A DNA stretch of 64,000 nt from Stenotrophomonas sp. SY1 (GCF_021202945.1 NZ_JAJOYR010000003.1:186001-250000), one strand, 5' to 3'. Numbered from the stretch's first letter, positions 43,826 to 52,508 are shown. Made by a program: numbers and translations. The notes: a model not told the origin generated them from the sequence alone.

Positions 43826-44760
43826 TGGCGGGTGCGTTGTTGTGCCTTCCTGGCGCGTAGCGCGCGGCCGACACGCGATTCGGTGCGGCGTTCGAGCATG
43901 CAGTCGATGTAGTCGCCCGCCAGGATCAGGCCTTCCATGTCCACTCCCGATTCGATACCCAGCTGGGTGAGCAGATGCACCAGCTCTTCGGTTGCCAGAT
44001 TGCCGGCGGCGTCGGGCAGGTACGGGTTTCCCCCCAGCCCGGAGATCGAACTGTCGAAGGTGCGAACGCCCTGTTCCAGGGCTTCAACCACATTGGCCAG
44101 GCCCAGGCCGAAGGTGTCGTGGAAGTGGCAGGCCAGCCGATGCATCGGCGCTTCAGTCAGGCAGGCGCGCAGCAGGGTGCCCACCGTACTTGGAGTGCCG
44201 GTGCCGGTGGTGTCATCCAGGCATATCTGGCGACAGCCGATCTGCTGCAGGCGGGCGACGATCACCGCCACCTGTGCCGGCGTCACCGCACCGCTGAACG
44301 GGCAGTCCACCACCGCGGAGATGCGCGCCCGCACGCGGATGCCCAGTGGCTGTGCATGGATGCAGATTTCCTCGATGCGGCGCAGGCTCTCCTCGATGTT
44401 GCAGCCCAGGCTGGCGCGACAGTGCATCTGCGATGCGGTGGTGCTCACGGTGATGTCCTGGCAACCGGAGGCGAAGGCGGCGTCGAGTGTGTTCAGGTGC
44501 GGCAGCAGGACGCTGCGGACATTGTCCACCGGCGGTTTGCCCAGCGTGTCCAGCAGCGGCACCGGATTGATGGCCGGATGCAGCCCCCGTGGCAATGCGA
44601 ACGCGCCCACTTCGATCTCGCCAATGCCGGCCAGCTCCAGCAAGCCGATGAGGTTTACCCGTATCAGCGTATCCACCGTGCGCGGCAGGCCGAGCAGGCC
44701 CTCGCGCGCACCCAGTTCAACGACGTGGGCCGTATCCATCAGTTCCAGGGCGGCGTCCAT
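43822..44760 (-). CDS. HMG-CoA-lyase-like protein with altered active site
   Basis: The 312-residue product is a TIM-barrel of the DRE/HMGL family: VVELGAREGLLG, IGEIEVGAFALP, ACHFHDTFGLGLANVVEALEQGVRTFDSSISGLGGNPY, GNLATEELVHLLTQLGIESGVDMEGL. HMG-CoA lyase cleaves HMG-CoA to acetoacetate and acetyl-CoA. Compared with well-studied lyases, Arg is kept (Arg19) and both metal-site His residues are kept (His212, His214), but the catalytic/metal Asp of RDGLQ is Glu20 (REGLL), and the catalytic Cys of GLGGCPYA is Asn245. A changed reaction or loss of lyase activity is therefore likely. A strong AGGAGG precedes its ATG, which shares one base with the upstream stop (TGATG). Confidence 0.85.
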   Translation of the reverse strand: MDAALELMDTAHVVELGAREGLLGLPRTVDTLIRVNLIGLLELAGIGEIEVGAFALPRGLHPAINPVPLLDTLGKPPVDNVRSVLLPHLNTLDAAFASGCQDITVSTTASQMHCRASLGCNIEESLRRIEEICIHAQPLGIRVRARISAVVDCPFSGAVTPAQVAVIVARLQQIGCRQICLDDTTGTGTPSTVGTLLRACLTEAPMHRLACHFHDTFGLGLANVVEALEQGVRTFDSSISGLGGNPYLPDAAGNLATEELVHLLTQLGIESGVDMEGLILAGDYIDCMLERRTESRVGRALRARKAQQRTRQ

Positions 44761-45914
44761 CAGCCCTCCTGTGGGCTGGCAACCGAATCGTCGGCGACGA
44801 CAGCCGGGGTCATCTCTTCCAGTGCCCGCAGGCGCATCACGGCCAGGCTCTGCGCCAGCGCGATGGCGGCTAACAGCTGGCCCAGGTCCGGTGATGCATC
44901 CGGCCTGATCCGGCTCGATGTTGATGATGAACGCTGCTGCTCCCAGGGTGGGTGTCCGGAAGACAGTGATACCGGCACCTGCAGTGTTCCCAGCAGGTCG
45001 CCGTGATGGTCCCGCTGCCATGTAGTCAATGCGGTGCACGTGCCGCTGCGCGCGGCCCAGCTGTGCGCAGCGGCTTCGGTGGCACGCGGGTCGTGGCCGG
45101 TCGCGATCAGCACCGGTGTGACCGCGCGCAGGATGCTGGCGTTGTGCAGGTTTGCCCGCTTCGGGGTGATGGTGGTGGCGTGATGCAGCTCGATGATCCG
45201 GTCGATCAACTGCGGTCCGCCGCAGTGGTCAATGGCCAACGTATCGGCGGCCAGCCTGACCTGCGCCACTGCCAGATGTTGCCGCGTGCCGGCAGGTGCC
45301 AGTGCATGTGCATGGCCACCAAGAAGCTGCCGCACATGCTGGGAGAGGGTCCTGGCCATTGCGCGAATGGTGGCGGTACAGGCGCCGGCGCACGCATCCA
45401 CCACCACCTGCATGACCAGCAACGGCGCACCCACCGTCAGGTCCGACAGATGCACCTCGATGCCTCGGCACTGCCCCTGCTGCGCCGGTGACAGGCAGGT
45501 GTCCGCGTGCTGCATCAGCTGCTCGCGTTCGCGTAACAGCACCTGCCGCGCCTGATGTGCATCAGTGATCGCAGTGACGATGATCGGCACTCGTATCAAT
45601 GGGCCGGTGATGGATGTGCTGAAGCCACCGCCCGCCCTGGCCAGTCTGGCGATGTGACTGGCGGCGGCTAAATCACTCTGCGCGTTGCTGGCCACCGGTA
45701 TCAGCACGTCGCACCCATTGATCCTGAAGTCCGCCGCGCCCGTTAGCGGTGCGGCGGAGTCGATTACAGGCGGGCCTGGCATCAGCATCAGGCCGGTGTC
45801 GGTACCGGCGCATGTGAGATCCGCACCCCGTTGATGCGATCGGTTCAACGCCGGGGATGTGGCGAATGAGGGGAGTGCGTGATGTGGGCGCGAACTGCCA
45901 GACATGGGGACCAT
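44760..45914 (-). CDS. HMG-CoA-reductase-like protein lacking catalytic residues
   Basis: The 384-residue product aligns with class II (Pseudomonas mevalonii) HMG-CoA reductase: FRINGCDVLIPVA...AAASHIARLARAGGGFSTSITGPLI, CRGIEVHLSDLT, RANLHNASILRAVTPVLIATGHDPRATEAAAHSWAARSGTCTALTTW, GDLLGTLQVPV, LGQLLAAIALAQSLAVMRLRAL. Of the four catalytic residues in that enzyme, only Asp283 is kept (Asp275 here). Glu83 falls on Ala78, Lys267 on Ala259, and the C-terminal flap with His381 is absent since the protein ends after ALEEMTPAVV. The cofactor motif DAMGAN is lost (DACAGAC). So standard HMG-CoA/mevalonate conversion is not expected. N-terminal start is uncertain (45914 or 45905). Confidence 0.85.
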   Translation of the reverse strand: MVPMSGSSRPHHALPSFATSPALNRSHQRGADLTCAGTDTGLMLMPGPPVIDSAAPLTGAADFRINGCDVLIPVASNAQSDLAAASHIARLARAGGGFSTSITGPLIRVPIIVTAITDAHQARQVLLREREQLMQHADTCLSPAQQGQCRGIEVHLSDLTVGAPLLVMQVVVDACAGACTATIRAMARTLSQHVRQLLGGHAHALAPAGTRQHLAVAQVRLAADTLAIDHCGGPQLIDRIIELHHATTITPKRANLHNASILRAVTPVLIATGHDPRATEAAAHSWAARSGTCTALTTWQRDHHGDLLGTLQVPVSLSSGHPPWEQQRSSSTSSRIRPDASPDLGQLLAAIALAQSLAVMRLRALEEMTPAVVADDSVASPQEG

Positions 45915-45980
45915 CCATGGCGTTGACCATCCCGGCGGGACAGTGCATTTCCATCTTGTGACTTTATAAATATGTGAGCC

Positions 45981-46005
45981 AGGTACAGTTTTGAGGGACA
46001 GTTTT
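45981..46005. promoter_or_regulatory. Tandem direct repeats, candidate MocR operator
   Basis: AGGTACAGTTTT and AGGGACAGTTTT lie head-to-tail 13 bases apart between the divergent HMG-like operon and the MocR gene. Read on the other strand they contain CTGTACC and CTGTCCC, similar to the CTGG/T-ACC-type direct repeats recognised by MocR proteins. An AT-rich TTTATAAATATG element is next to them (45963-45974), possibly a promoter. Confidence 0.5.
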
Positions 46006-46117
46006 TGCTTTTGCAGCAACCTCTCCCACTTGCGTCCCATTTGTAGAAAATGCTGGAGCGGGCAGCAGGGGGCTGTCGTGCAACGCCCATCGGATACGCC
46101 AACCGTTACGGACAACC

Positions 46118-47581
46118 ATGACTTCAGCATCCCCATCGATCTCCCTGGCTGAAAAGGTCGCAACGGATATCGGCCGGCAGATCCTTGCCGGCATCCTCAA
46201 GCCAGGTGACAAGCTGCCTTCGCTGCGTGAGTACGCACGCTTGAATGGCTACTCGAAGAACACGGTCATCGCCGCATTTGATCTGCTCAGTGAGCGCGCC
46301 ATGGTGCAGGCGCACCACGGCAAGGGCTTCTTCGTGCGCGGCATGGATAACGCCGCCGACAACGAGTACGAAGAAGAGCCACTGGGCTACAGCCGCGCCA
46401 TCGACACCATCTGGCTGATGCGCCAGCAGGCCGTGCGTGAGCCAGGCAGCTCGCACCTGGGAGAGGGCTTTCCGCCGGTGGAATGGTTGATGGACATGCG
46501 CATGGACCGCTTCCACCGGCAGATCACCCGCTCCGGCGTGGCCAGCCTGTTCCGCTATGGCAACCGCTACGGCTATCTGCCATTGCGCCAGCATCTGATC
46601 CGGCGCCTGGCCGGGTACGGCATCGAAGTTGGACCAAGGGAAGTGGTTACCACCTTTGGTGCCAACCATGCCTTGGACCTGGTCATCCGCCGCTATGTCA
46701 GCCCGGGCGATCCGGTGCTGGTGGAAGAGCCCGGTTACTACCCGCTGTTCGGCAAGCTGCGCCTGCAAGGGGCAAGCCCGGTCGCGGTGCCACGGCTGGT
46801 GGATGGGCCGGACCTTGCCGCGCTGGAAGTAGCGCTGCAGCAGACCAAGGCGCGTGTGTTCTTCATCCAGGCCGCCGGCCACAACCCGACCGGCACCGAC
46901 ATCTCACCGGCGGTGGCACAGCGATTGCTGCTGCTGGCACGCACGTACAACCTGCTTATCGTCGAGAACGATTCCCTGGCCGACTTCAAGGCCAATTCCG
47001 CGCCACGCCTTTCCGCGCTGTCGCAGTTGAACAACACCATCTACATCGGCAGTTTCTCCAAATCGATTTCTGCCGCGCTGCGCATCGGCTTCATCGCCGG
47101 TGAGCGCTCGCATGTGGAGGCACTGGCGGACATGAAAATGCTGCTGCACCTGGGCAGCAGCGAGTACGGCGAGCGGGTGCTGGAAGCGATGCTGCGCGAG
47201 GGCAATTTCCTGCGCCATGTGAAGCGTCTGCAGGACCGCCTGCGCGCGGCCACCAACGACGGGCTGGAAGTGTTGCGCCGGTTCGATGCCACGGTATACG
47301 CCACACCCGAGCAGAGCCTCTACCTGTGGGCGCGTTTTCCCAACATCACCGACACCCGCATGCTCACCACCCGTCTGCTCTCGCGCGGTGTGTTGCTGGC
47401 GCCTGGCGCGTTCTTCCATCTGAACACGGAAAGACTTTCGCCGTGGACACGCCTGAACGTGGCCTACCTCAACGATCCGCTGTTCCTCAGGAGTCTGCGC
47501 GAGGAGCTGGAGCACGCCACCAGCAATGATCAGCGCGTAATCCGCACCGGGCTGTTCACCCCGCCGGAGTGGTCGACCTGA
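46118..47581 (+). CDS. MocR-type transcription regulator (GntR HTH fused to PLP aminotransferase domain)
   Basis: The 487-residue product has an N-terminal winged helix (residues 5-75: LAEKVATDIGRQILAGILKPGDKLPSLREYARLNGYSKNTVIAAFDLL) and a C-terminal fold-type I aminotransferase domain. PLP-binding residues are visible: Lys315 in SFSKSISAALRIG, Asp285 in VENDSLAD, and the Arg near 322. MocR proteins use PLP and often an amino compound to switch genes, usually the adjacent divergent ones. Here the adjacent divergent genes are the HMG-like pair, and direct repeats of the expected type lie in between. The effector is unknown. Confidence 0.93.
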   Translation: MTSASPSISLAEKVATDIGRQILAGILKPGDKLPSLREYARLNGYSKNTVIAAFDLLSERAMVQAHHGKGFFVRGMDNAADNEYEEEPLGYSRAIDTIWLMRQQAVREPGSSHLGEGFPPVEWLMDMRMDRFHRQITRSGVASLFRYGNRYGYLPLRQHLIRRLAGYGIEVGPREVVTTFGANHALDLVIRRYVSPGDPVLVEEPGYYPLFGKLRLQGASPVAVPRLVDGPDLAALEVALQQTKARVFFIQAAGHNPTGTDISPAVAQRLLLLARTYNLLIVENDSLADFKANSAPRLSALSQLNNTIYIGSFSKSISAALRIGFIAGERSHVEALADMKMLLHLGSSEYGERVLEAMLREGNFLRHVKRLQDRLRAATNDGLEVLRRFDATVYATPEQSLYLWARFPNITDTRMLTTRLLSRGVLLAPGAFFHLNTERLSPWTRLNVAYLNDPLFLRSLREELEHATSNDQRVIRTGLFTPPEWST

Positions 47582-47590
47582 GCGGCGTGT

Positions 47591-49114
47591 TCACTGCCAT
47601 GCCGACAGCGACAGTTTCAAATCGGCGGCAAAACCCTTGCTTGAGCGGACCGGCACGTTGAACACATTTGGTGCCTGCTGGCTGATGCCGATCGCCTTGT
47701 CGCGCGCCACCGCCAGTTCGGCTTCGTTCTTGGGGCCGCCTGCCCATTGCTCGTCGCTCCACACGTAACGCAGGCGCCAGCCATCCGGGCCGGGTTTGGC
47801 AAACAGCACCAGGGTGTTGCGGAACAGGTACTCGGCCGGGATGTGATTCTTCAGGAACAGCGCACCATCGACCTGGTAACCGGCATTGCCGATGGCCAGG
47901 TCGATGGAGAAGGCGATTTCGCTGCCGGCCAGGATCCGCTTGCGGTCCAGAAACACCGAGAACAACACCGGCGAGCGCGCCTCGCGGCGCACGCTGCCGT
48001 CGGCGTTGAACATCTCGGCGTACTCGCGCCGGATCGCGCACTGGTTGGCCTGCGTGCGTGCCGTGAGTTCGTAGGTGTAGGCGCCACGCGGCGCGACCGT
48101 GGCTTCGATGTAGTACGAGGACTGGATGCGCTTGCCGCGCTTGCGCGCGGCTTCGATCTCCGGTGGAAACGGCAGCGCGGTGATGTCCAGTTGTGCGGTG
48201 GCACAGGTGTCGCCGAACAGGAAGCGCACCAGGTTCTGGTAACCCTCCTCGGAATTGACGATGCCGAAGTAACCGCTGTGGCTGCGATTGACGAAGGCGC
48301 GCGGCGCACCTTCGACATAGGCGTTGGCAATACGCACCAGACCATCACTCAACGCGCCGACCGCCAGCGAGGAAAGCCCGCGCGCGGCGGCGTAGTCACG
48401 GCTGTTGGTGCCGATCAGGCAGAACATCCGCTCCGGCGGAAAACCGGAGTCACCCAGCGTGTTGACCTTGTCCTTGGGCACCTTCAGGTACTTGCTCATG
48501 TTGCCGCGGTTGAAATTGTTCATGTCATGCACGGACAACAGGTTGGGCACGTTGATGCCGCCGATCTCGATGCCGTTGTGCGGCGTGGCGTAGGTGAACA
48601 CCTTGTCCACCATCGCGCGCGTCTGCGCGCTGGCCACGTCCGGGTTCTGCAGCAGGCAGCGGCAGATCAACCCACCCATCGAATGCGCCACAAGATAGAC
48701 GCGGAACTCCTTGCGCATTTCCGCATTGGCACCGCAGACACTGTCCCGCAGCTCGTTGATGCGACGCCCGAGGCTGGCCGCCGCGTCGGTGATCGATGGT
48801 GCCCTGCCGTCGCCAAAGGCGGGGTCGGCGGGATCGTAGTAGCGGTGGATGACGATGCAGCGCGGAGAGATGCGGCCCAGGCGCTCGGCGCCGAATTCGT
48901 ACACGTCGCGGTAGTTGTGGTCCTTCATCAGGCGCACCAGTGGCGACTCGAACACGAACTTGACGATCGAGCCGTCCTGGGCCTGACGCATCTTGGTCGA
49001 GCCGGTTTCCAGGCCCATGAACGGGGTGGATGTGGTTTCCACGATCTCATCGCGGGTCATCGCGTACCCGCGGACGTAGATGATCGGAAAGTACGGTCGT
49101 TCGATGCGTTCCAT
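47591..49114 (-). CDS. Alpha/beta hydrolase-like protein with C-terminal beta domain
   Basis: The 507-residue product begins PYFPIIYVRGYAM (oxyanion-type loop), has the nucleophile elbow YLVAHSMGGLICRCLL (Ser in GHSxG-like AHSMGG), a possible acid residue in the central region and candidate His in NRSHSGYFG. After about residue 310 comes a second, beta-rich domain (FFSVFLDRKRILAGSEIAFSIDLAIGNAGYQVDGALFLK). No signal peptide is seen, so it is likely cytoplasmic. Family is not clear; lipase or serine hydrolase fits. It converges with the MocR gene. Start MERIERPYF is chosen; the longer open frame upstream does not look coding. Confidence 0.8.
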   Translation of the reverse strand: MERIERPYFPIIYVRGYAMTRDEIVETTSTPFMGLETGSTKMRQAQDGSIVKFVFESPLVRLMKDHNYRDVYEFGAERLGRISPRCIVIHRYYDPADPAFGDGRAPSITDAAASLGRRINELRDSVCGANAEMRKEFRVYLVAHSMGGLICRCLLQNPDVASAQTRAMVDKVFTYATPHNGIEIGGINVPNLLSVHDMNNFNRGNMSKYLKVPKDKVNTLGDSGFPPERMFCLIGTNSRDYAAARGLSSLAVGALSDGLVRIANAYVEGAPRAFVNRSHSGYFGIVNSEEGYQNLVRFLFGDTCATAQLDITALPFPPEIEAARKRGKRIQSSYYIEATVAPRGAYTYELTARTQANQCAIRREYAEMFNADGSVRREARSPVLFSVFLDRKRILAGSEIAFSIDLAIGNAGYQVDGALFLKNHIPAEYLFRNTLVLFAKPGPDGWRLRYVWSDEQWAGGPKNEAELAVARDKAIGISQQAPNVFNVPVRSSKGFAADLKLSLSAWQ

Positions 49115-49369
49115 GGCCAGCCCCTGAGCAGACACCGCATCTTCGCGGCGAGCGGCGATGTTTGCATGAACTGGCAACATGACAACAGCCAGCACCGGCC
49201 GGGTAGAGCGGAGCCATGTTCCGTTGGGACTTTCCCGACAATGTCCCGCGTGCGGTGACGCCATCACAGCTGGCAATCTGACAATCGTCGCCGCACTCCG
49301 CCGGGGCTTGCCCCGGCAATGCCTCCAGCCCACCACAAACCTGCCAACGCAGCCCACAGGCCCGGAAGC

Positions 49370-49978
49370 TCAACCACTCCCGGGTGAACCACGATCCAGT
49401 TGCCGGTAGCCGATGGCCTCGGTCAGATGAGGCCGCGCGATGTCGGCCACGCCGGCCAGGTCGGCGATGGTACGGGCCACGCGCAGGATGCGGTGCATGG
49501 AGCGCGCGGACAGTTGCAGCTGCTCCATCGCCCGTTCCAGCAGGTCATGGTCGGCCGATGCCAGCGCGCAGTCACGCAGCGTGCTGGCCTGGTCCAGATG
49601 CGCGTTGGCCACACCGGCCCGTTGCAGCTGGCGGCTGCGGGCCTGTGCGACCCGGGCACGCACCGTGGCGGTGTTCTCGCCGGCCGGTGCATCGCCGCGC
49701 AGTTCCGAAGGCGGCAAGCGCGGCACCTGCACATGCAGGTCGATGCGGTCCAGCAGCGGACCGGAGATGCGGGCCCGGTAGCGGCCGATGGCATCGCCCG
49801 GGCACCGGCATCGGCCACTTGGATCGCCTGCCCAGCCGCACGGGCAGGGATTCATGGCCGCGACCAACTGGAAGCGCGCCGGGAACTCTGTGCTGCGTGC
49901 CGCCCGTGAAATGGTGACCGTGCCCGATTCCAGCGGCTCGCGCAGCACTTCCAGTGCATGCCGGTTCCATTCGGGCAT
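49370..49978 (-). pseudogene. comM: 3' fragment of comM (yifB), interrupted by a genomic island
   Basis: The 202 visible residues are the C-terminal part of the Mg-chelatase-like AAA+ protein ComM: PEWNRHALEVLREPLESG, FQLVAAMNPCPCGW, RISGPLLDRIDLHVQVPRL, STLRDCALASADHDLL, RILRVARTIADLAGVADIARPHLTEAIGYRQLDRG. The full protein is about 500 residues; the first 300 or so are missing. The break falls in the DELPEF/W codons, the position preceding MPEWN here. ComM is a DNA helicase that aids branch migration in natural transformation. comM is a known insertion hotspot for genomic islands; the 5' half should lie beyond the island's right end. Confidence 0.92.
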
Positions 49979-49982
49979 TAGG

Positions 49983-49994
49983 GTAGCATGCTAC
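49983..49994. other. Palindrome at the comM/island junction
   Basis: GTAGCATGCTAC is a perfect 12-base palindrome only a few bases inside the point where comM similarity ends (about 49978), the position expected of an element end or recombinase-binding core. The outermost bases are not determined. Confidence 0.4.
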
Positions 49995-50533
49995 ATGACA
50001 ACCCTGTCCGGGAGCATTTCGTGTACTTACTTCGGACTTCGGACATACCAATAGACGAGCTCACTAAGCTCCTTCCGACGGCTGCCCCACTTGTGGGTGG
50101 CCCTCTTATGCGGCTCGCACCCCGTTTCCCCCTTCTTATTCATGAGGATGGTCGTCTTCATTGGGGGGTCTTTGCGTTCCTTCTCGACACTTTCCGAATT
50201 GATTCCACCCGGAGCAGAGAGAAAACGCTCTCCACATATGCTGAAGGGCTAAAGAGCTGGCTGGAGTTCGTTGAGCGAAATGAGGGAGATTGGACCAGGC
50301 CAACTGCACTTCTTCTCAGTGAGTATCGGCGCTTTTTGTCTTCCGCCCCTAATCATAAAAGGAGAGCGGCGAGCGAGACTATCAACCTTCGAACAACGAC
50401 TATACGAGAGTTCTACAAGTTCTTGCGGAGCTGGAATGGTGCCGGCTTGGCCAACTCCTACGGAGACTGGGACGCTGAGCCCATTGCTCAGTTCTTGGCG
50501 CGGACGAGCAGGATTCGGCGATCCTCAGGATAG
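49988..50533 (+). CDS. Island recombinase, N-terminal part (reading frame probably broken)
   Basis: The 181-residue frame reads as the N-terminal SAM-like DNA-binding domain of a tyrosine recombinase: FAFLLDTFRIDSTRSREKTLSTYAEGLKSWLEFVERNEGDWTRPTALLLSEYRRFLSS and NLRTTTIREFYKFLRSWNGAG. No catalytic residue is in it. It ends at a stop at 50533, but coding-like sequence continues in a second frame at about 50505-50618 (GFGDPQDSYDFTTLGLRTKPART) and then in the frame of the next entry, which suggests two frameshifts in one long gene. Lower GC than the backbone marks it as acquired. It lies right at the comM junction. Confidence 0.6.
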   Translation: MLHDNPVREHFVYLLRTSDIPIDELTKLLPTAAPLVGGPLMRLAPRFPLLIHEDGRLHWGVFAFLLDTFRIDSTRSREKTLSTYAEGLKSWLEFVERNEGDWTRPTALLLSEYRRFLSSAPNHKRRAASETINLRTTTIREFYKFLRSWNGAGLANSYGDWDAEPIAQFLARTSRIRRSSG

Positions 50534-50586
50534 CTATGACTTCACTACCTTGGGGTTGCGAACCAAGCCCGCGCGCACGCTCCTAA

Positions 50587-52125
50587 TGGCCTTTACGGGG
50601 GTATCAGGAAGGCGTTGAGTCTCCGCGAGAGGTTGGGCCAGAGCTCATTTGGCCATGGGTCGTTGCTAGTCGCGCGAGCGGGCGTTGGAAGGCTGGCGCA
50701 GTCCGATTGCGGGCGAAGTTTATTGGGGTTGAAGACTTTTTATTGAATGAAGGTGGAGCGTCTCCGGCGCTTCGTGCGGAGATCGTTCGGGTTGGGAGAA
50801 GGCTTTCGAAGGAGGCATCGCTTGCTGCGAGAGATAGGCCGACACATAGTAGTGCTTTAGAGGATGAGTACCTTGCGTTGTTGGCTGACGCAATTACGCT
50901 CGTGGAGGAGGACGGCCCAAGAATTGCCGTTTTTTTGGAACAGGCAATAGCGTTGGAGGTTGGGAGGCTTAGCCCGGTCGGTAAAAGGACGGCCGCGTTT
51001 CATAGAGCCAAGCGAGAAATCCCCTTTGACGGATTCAAGTCGAATGCCCTGTCTAAATTGGATCCGCGAGCTAGTTTCGGAGACCAAGCGATGCTCAAGA
51101 TCGCCGAGGGGGCTGCTGTTTTCGTTATTTCCTTGCTTAGCTCAATGAGACCTTCCGAAACTAGGCGCCTTACAACGAAAAGTGCAAAGCCGGCAGCCAA
51201 CGACGACAACCTCGGGGGGACGGGGCCATCCGGTACAATTGAAGGCGTCCTAAGTAAGTCGCGCAGGCGACATCAATGGGTCGCGGCTCCAGCGGTATTC
51301 AAAGCGATAGAGCTGGTGGATCGTCTTGGTCGCTCCATCCGCGAGGAAGTAGAGACCAATGCTCTTTTCGTGTTGGCTATGCATAGGGGGCGCGGAGCAG
51401 CGAAGGTGGATCCGGAACAACGTGCAGCTAGGGTGGACGGATATGCTGCTCTTAGGACCAGCATGAGAGCATTTGCCAAGGCGAGTATGCCTGGGTTCGA
51501 TGTAGATAAGATCAATTTTCGGCCGCTACGGCGCTTTATGGCGCGCTTCATTGCTCGTCGCGATCGATCGAGCCTGGGTGCCTTGGCGTATCAATACGGT
51601 CACTTGGAAACTAGGATCACTGATACCTACTACGTGGGCTTGGACGCGGACCTCTCCACCTTGCTTTCAGAAGAGAATGCAAATGAGGTTGTCAGCGCTA
51701 TGGAGGATTTGATCAGCTCCGATGTCATATATACGAATCTTCCCACCTCAGTTATATCTGAGAGCCTTTCGCGAATGAGCGGCGTGTTGGAGCGGGCATC
51801 TACTAGTCTTGAGGTAATGAAGATGCTTGGCGCCGGTGTGGTACTTGGCCCATGCGATTGGGGTTATTGCTTTTATCGTGAGAACCGAAGCCGGTGTGAA
51901 GGAGATGCCTTGGGGCCCAATCCTGCAAAGCGTACTCCAGGGACATGCGCTGGCTGCTTGAATTTTACGGCCACCCCAAAACATGCCTCTTGGTGGGAAC
52001 TGCGAAAGCAAGATTTGATTCGCTTCTTGGGGCTACGAAACATTCCTGAGCAATCACGTCTCATCGCGCAGGAGCGGTTAGCCGCAGCGGAGTTGATTCT
52101 TAAGCAGATCGGAGAGGGGGCTTGA
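50587..52125 (+). CDS. Island tyrosine recombinase, catalytic part
   Basis: The frame is open from 50587, but the only usable start is TTG at 50707 (472 residues). It holds the catalytic half of a tyrosine recombinase: Arg in LLSSMRPSETRRL, a second Arg-rich block NFRPLRRFMARFIARRDRSS, and Tyr in YGHLETRITDTYYVGLD. A Cys-rich, probably zinc-binding C-terminal region follows (CDWGYCFYRENRSRC, then CAGCLNF). The layout is like the large recombinases of Tn554-type elements (TnpB). Coding-like sequence upstream of 50707 (VESPREVGPELIWPWVVASRASGRW) without an ATG supports a frameshifted fusion to the preceding frame. If so, the recombinase may be inactive. Confidence 0.65.
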   Translation, partial: WPLRGYQEGVESPREVGPELIWPWVVASRASGRWKAGAVRLRAKFIGVEDFLLNEGGASPALRAEIVRVGRRLSKEASLAARDRPTHSSALEDEYLALLADAITLVEEDGPRIAVFLEQAIALEVGRLSPVGKRTAAFHRAKREIPFDGFKSNALSKLDPRASFGDQAMLKIAEGAAVFVISLLSSMRPSETRRLTTKSAKPAANDDNLGGTGPSGTIEGVLSKSRRRHQWVAAPAVFKAIELVDRLGRSIREEVETNALFVLAMHRGRGAAKVDPEQRAARVDGYAALRTSMRAFAKASMPGFDVDKINFRPLRRFMARFIARRDRSSLGALAYQYGHLETRITDTYYVGLDADLSTLLSEENANEVVSAMEDLISSDVIYTNLPTSVISESLSRMSGVLERASTSLEVMKMLGAGVVLGPCDWGYCFYRENRSRCEGDALGPNPAKRTPGTCAGCLNFTATPKHASWWELRKQDLIRFLGLRNIPEQSRLIAQERLAAAELILKQIGEGA

Positions 52126-52508
52126 TGCGACAGCGAGTTCTTGCGGAGGTTGAAGCGCAGATCGCTCGGTGGAAGTCCGGTGGTTCTAAGCCCACCGTAG
52201 TTTCCGTTGCTGCAGCTTGCGGTATAACTCGACAAGCGATCTACAGCTCACACAGGCAGGCTCTTGAAAAGCTCGGCAATGCGCTGTCTGCGCAGAGTGT
52301 CCCGGCTAAGCGAGCGAATGAAGCGCTGAAGTTGGAGCTGTTTCGAGGGCGGTATCAGGCTGAGAAGGAAAAAGTGAAGCTTCTTACCACTTTATGTGGT
52401 GAGCTTGCTACTGAACTAACGGACGTACGCGAGAAGCTGGAACAGGAGCGCGCGCGAGTAGAACGGCTCCAGCGTCGCGGCGGGGCGGGGCCCAAGGCGG
52501 TCAAATAG
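52125..52508 (+). CDS. Small TnpC-like accessory protein of the island recombinase
   Basis: The 127-residue product has an N-terminal helix-turn-helix-like part (RVLAEVEAQIARWKSGGSKPTVVSVAAACGITRQAIYSSHRQALEKL) and a long C-terminal coiled coil (ELFRGRYQAEKEKVKLLTTLCGELATELTDVREKLEQERARVERL). Size and layout resemble TnpC (DUF6262) of Tn554-like elements, which act with TnpA and TnpB. Its ATG overlaps the upstream stop (TGATG) and GGAGAGGGGG precedes it, so it is co-translated with the recombinase. Confidence 0.65.
   Translation: MRQRVLAEVEAQIARWKSGGSKPTVVSVAAACGITRQAIYSSHRQALEKLGNALSAQSVPAKRANEALKLELFRGRYQAEKEKVKLLTTLCGELATELTDVREKLEQERARVERLQRRGGAGPKAVK

Noticed and set aside
44760..45914. 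Functional HMG-CoA reductase (mevalonate pathway)
   Set aside because: Three of four catalytic residues and the cofactor motif are missing, and no other mevalonate pathway gene is in the window.
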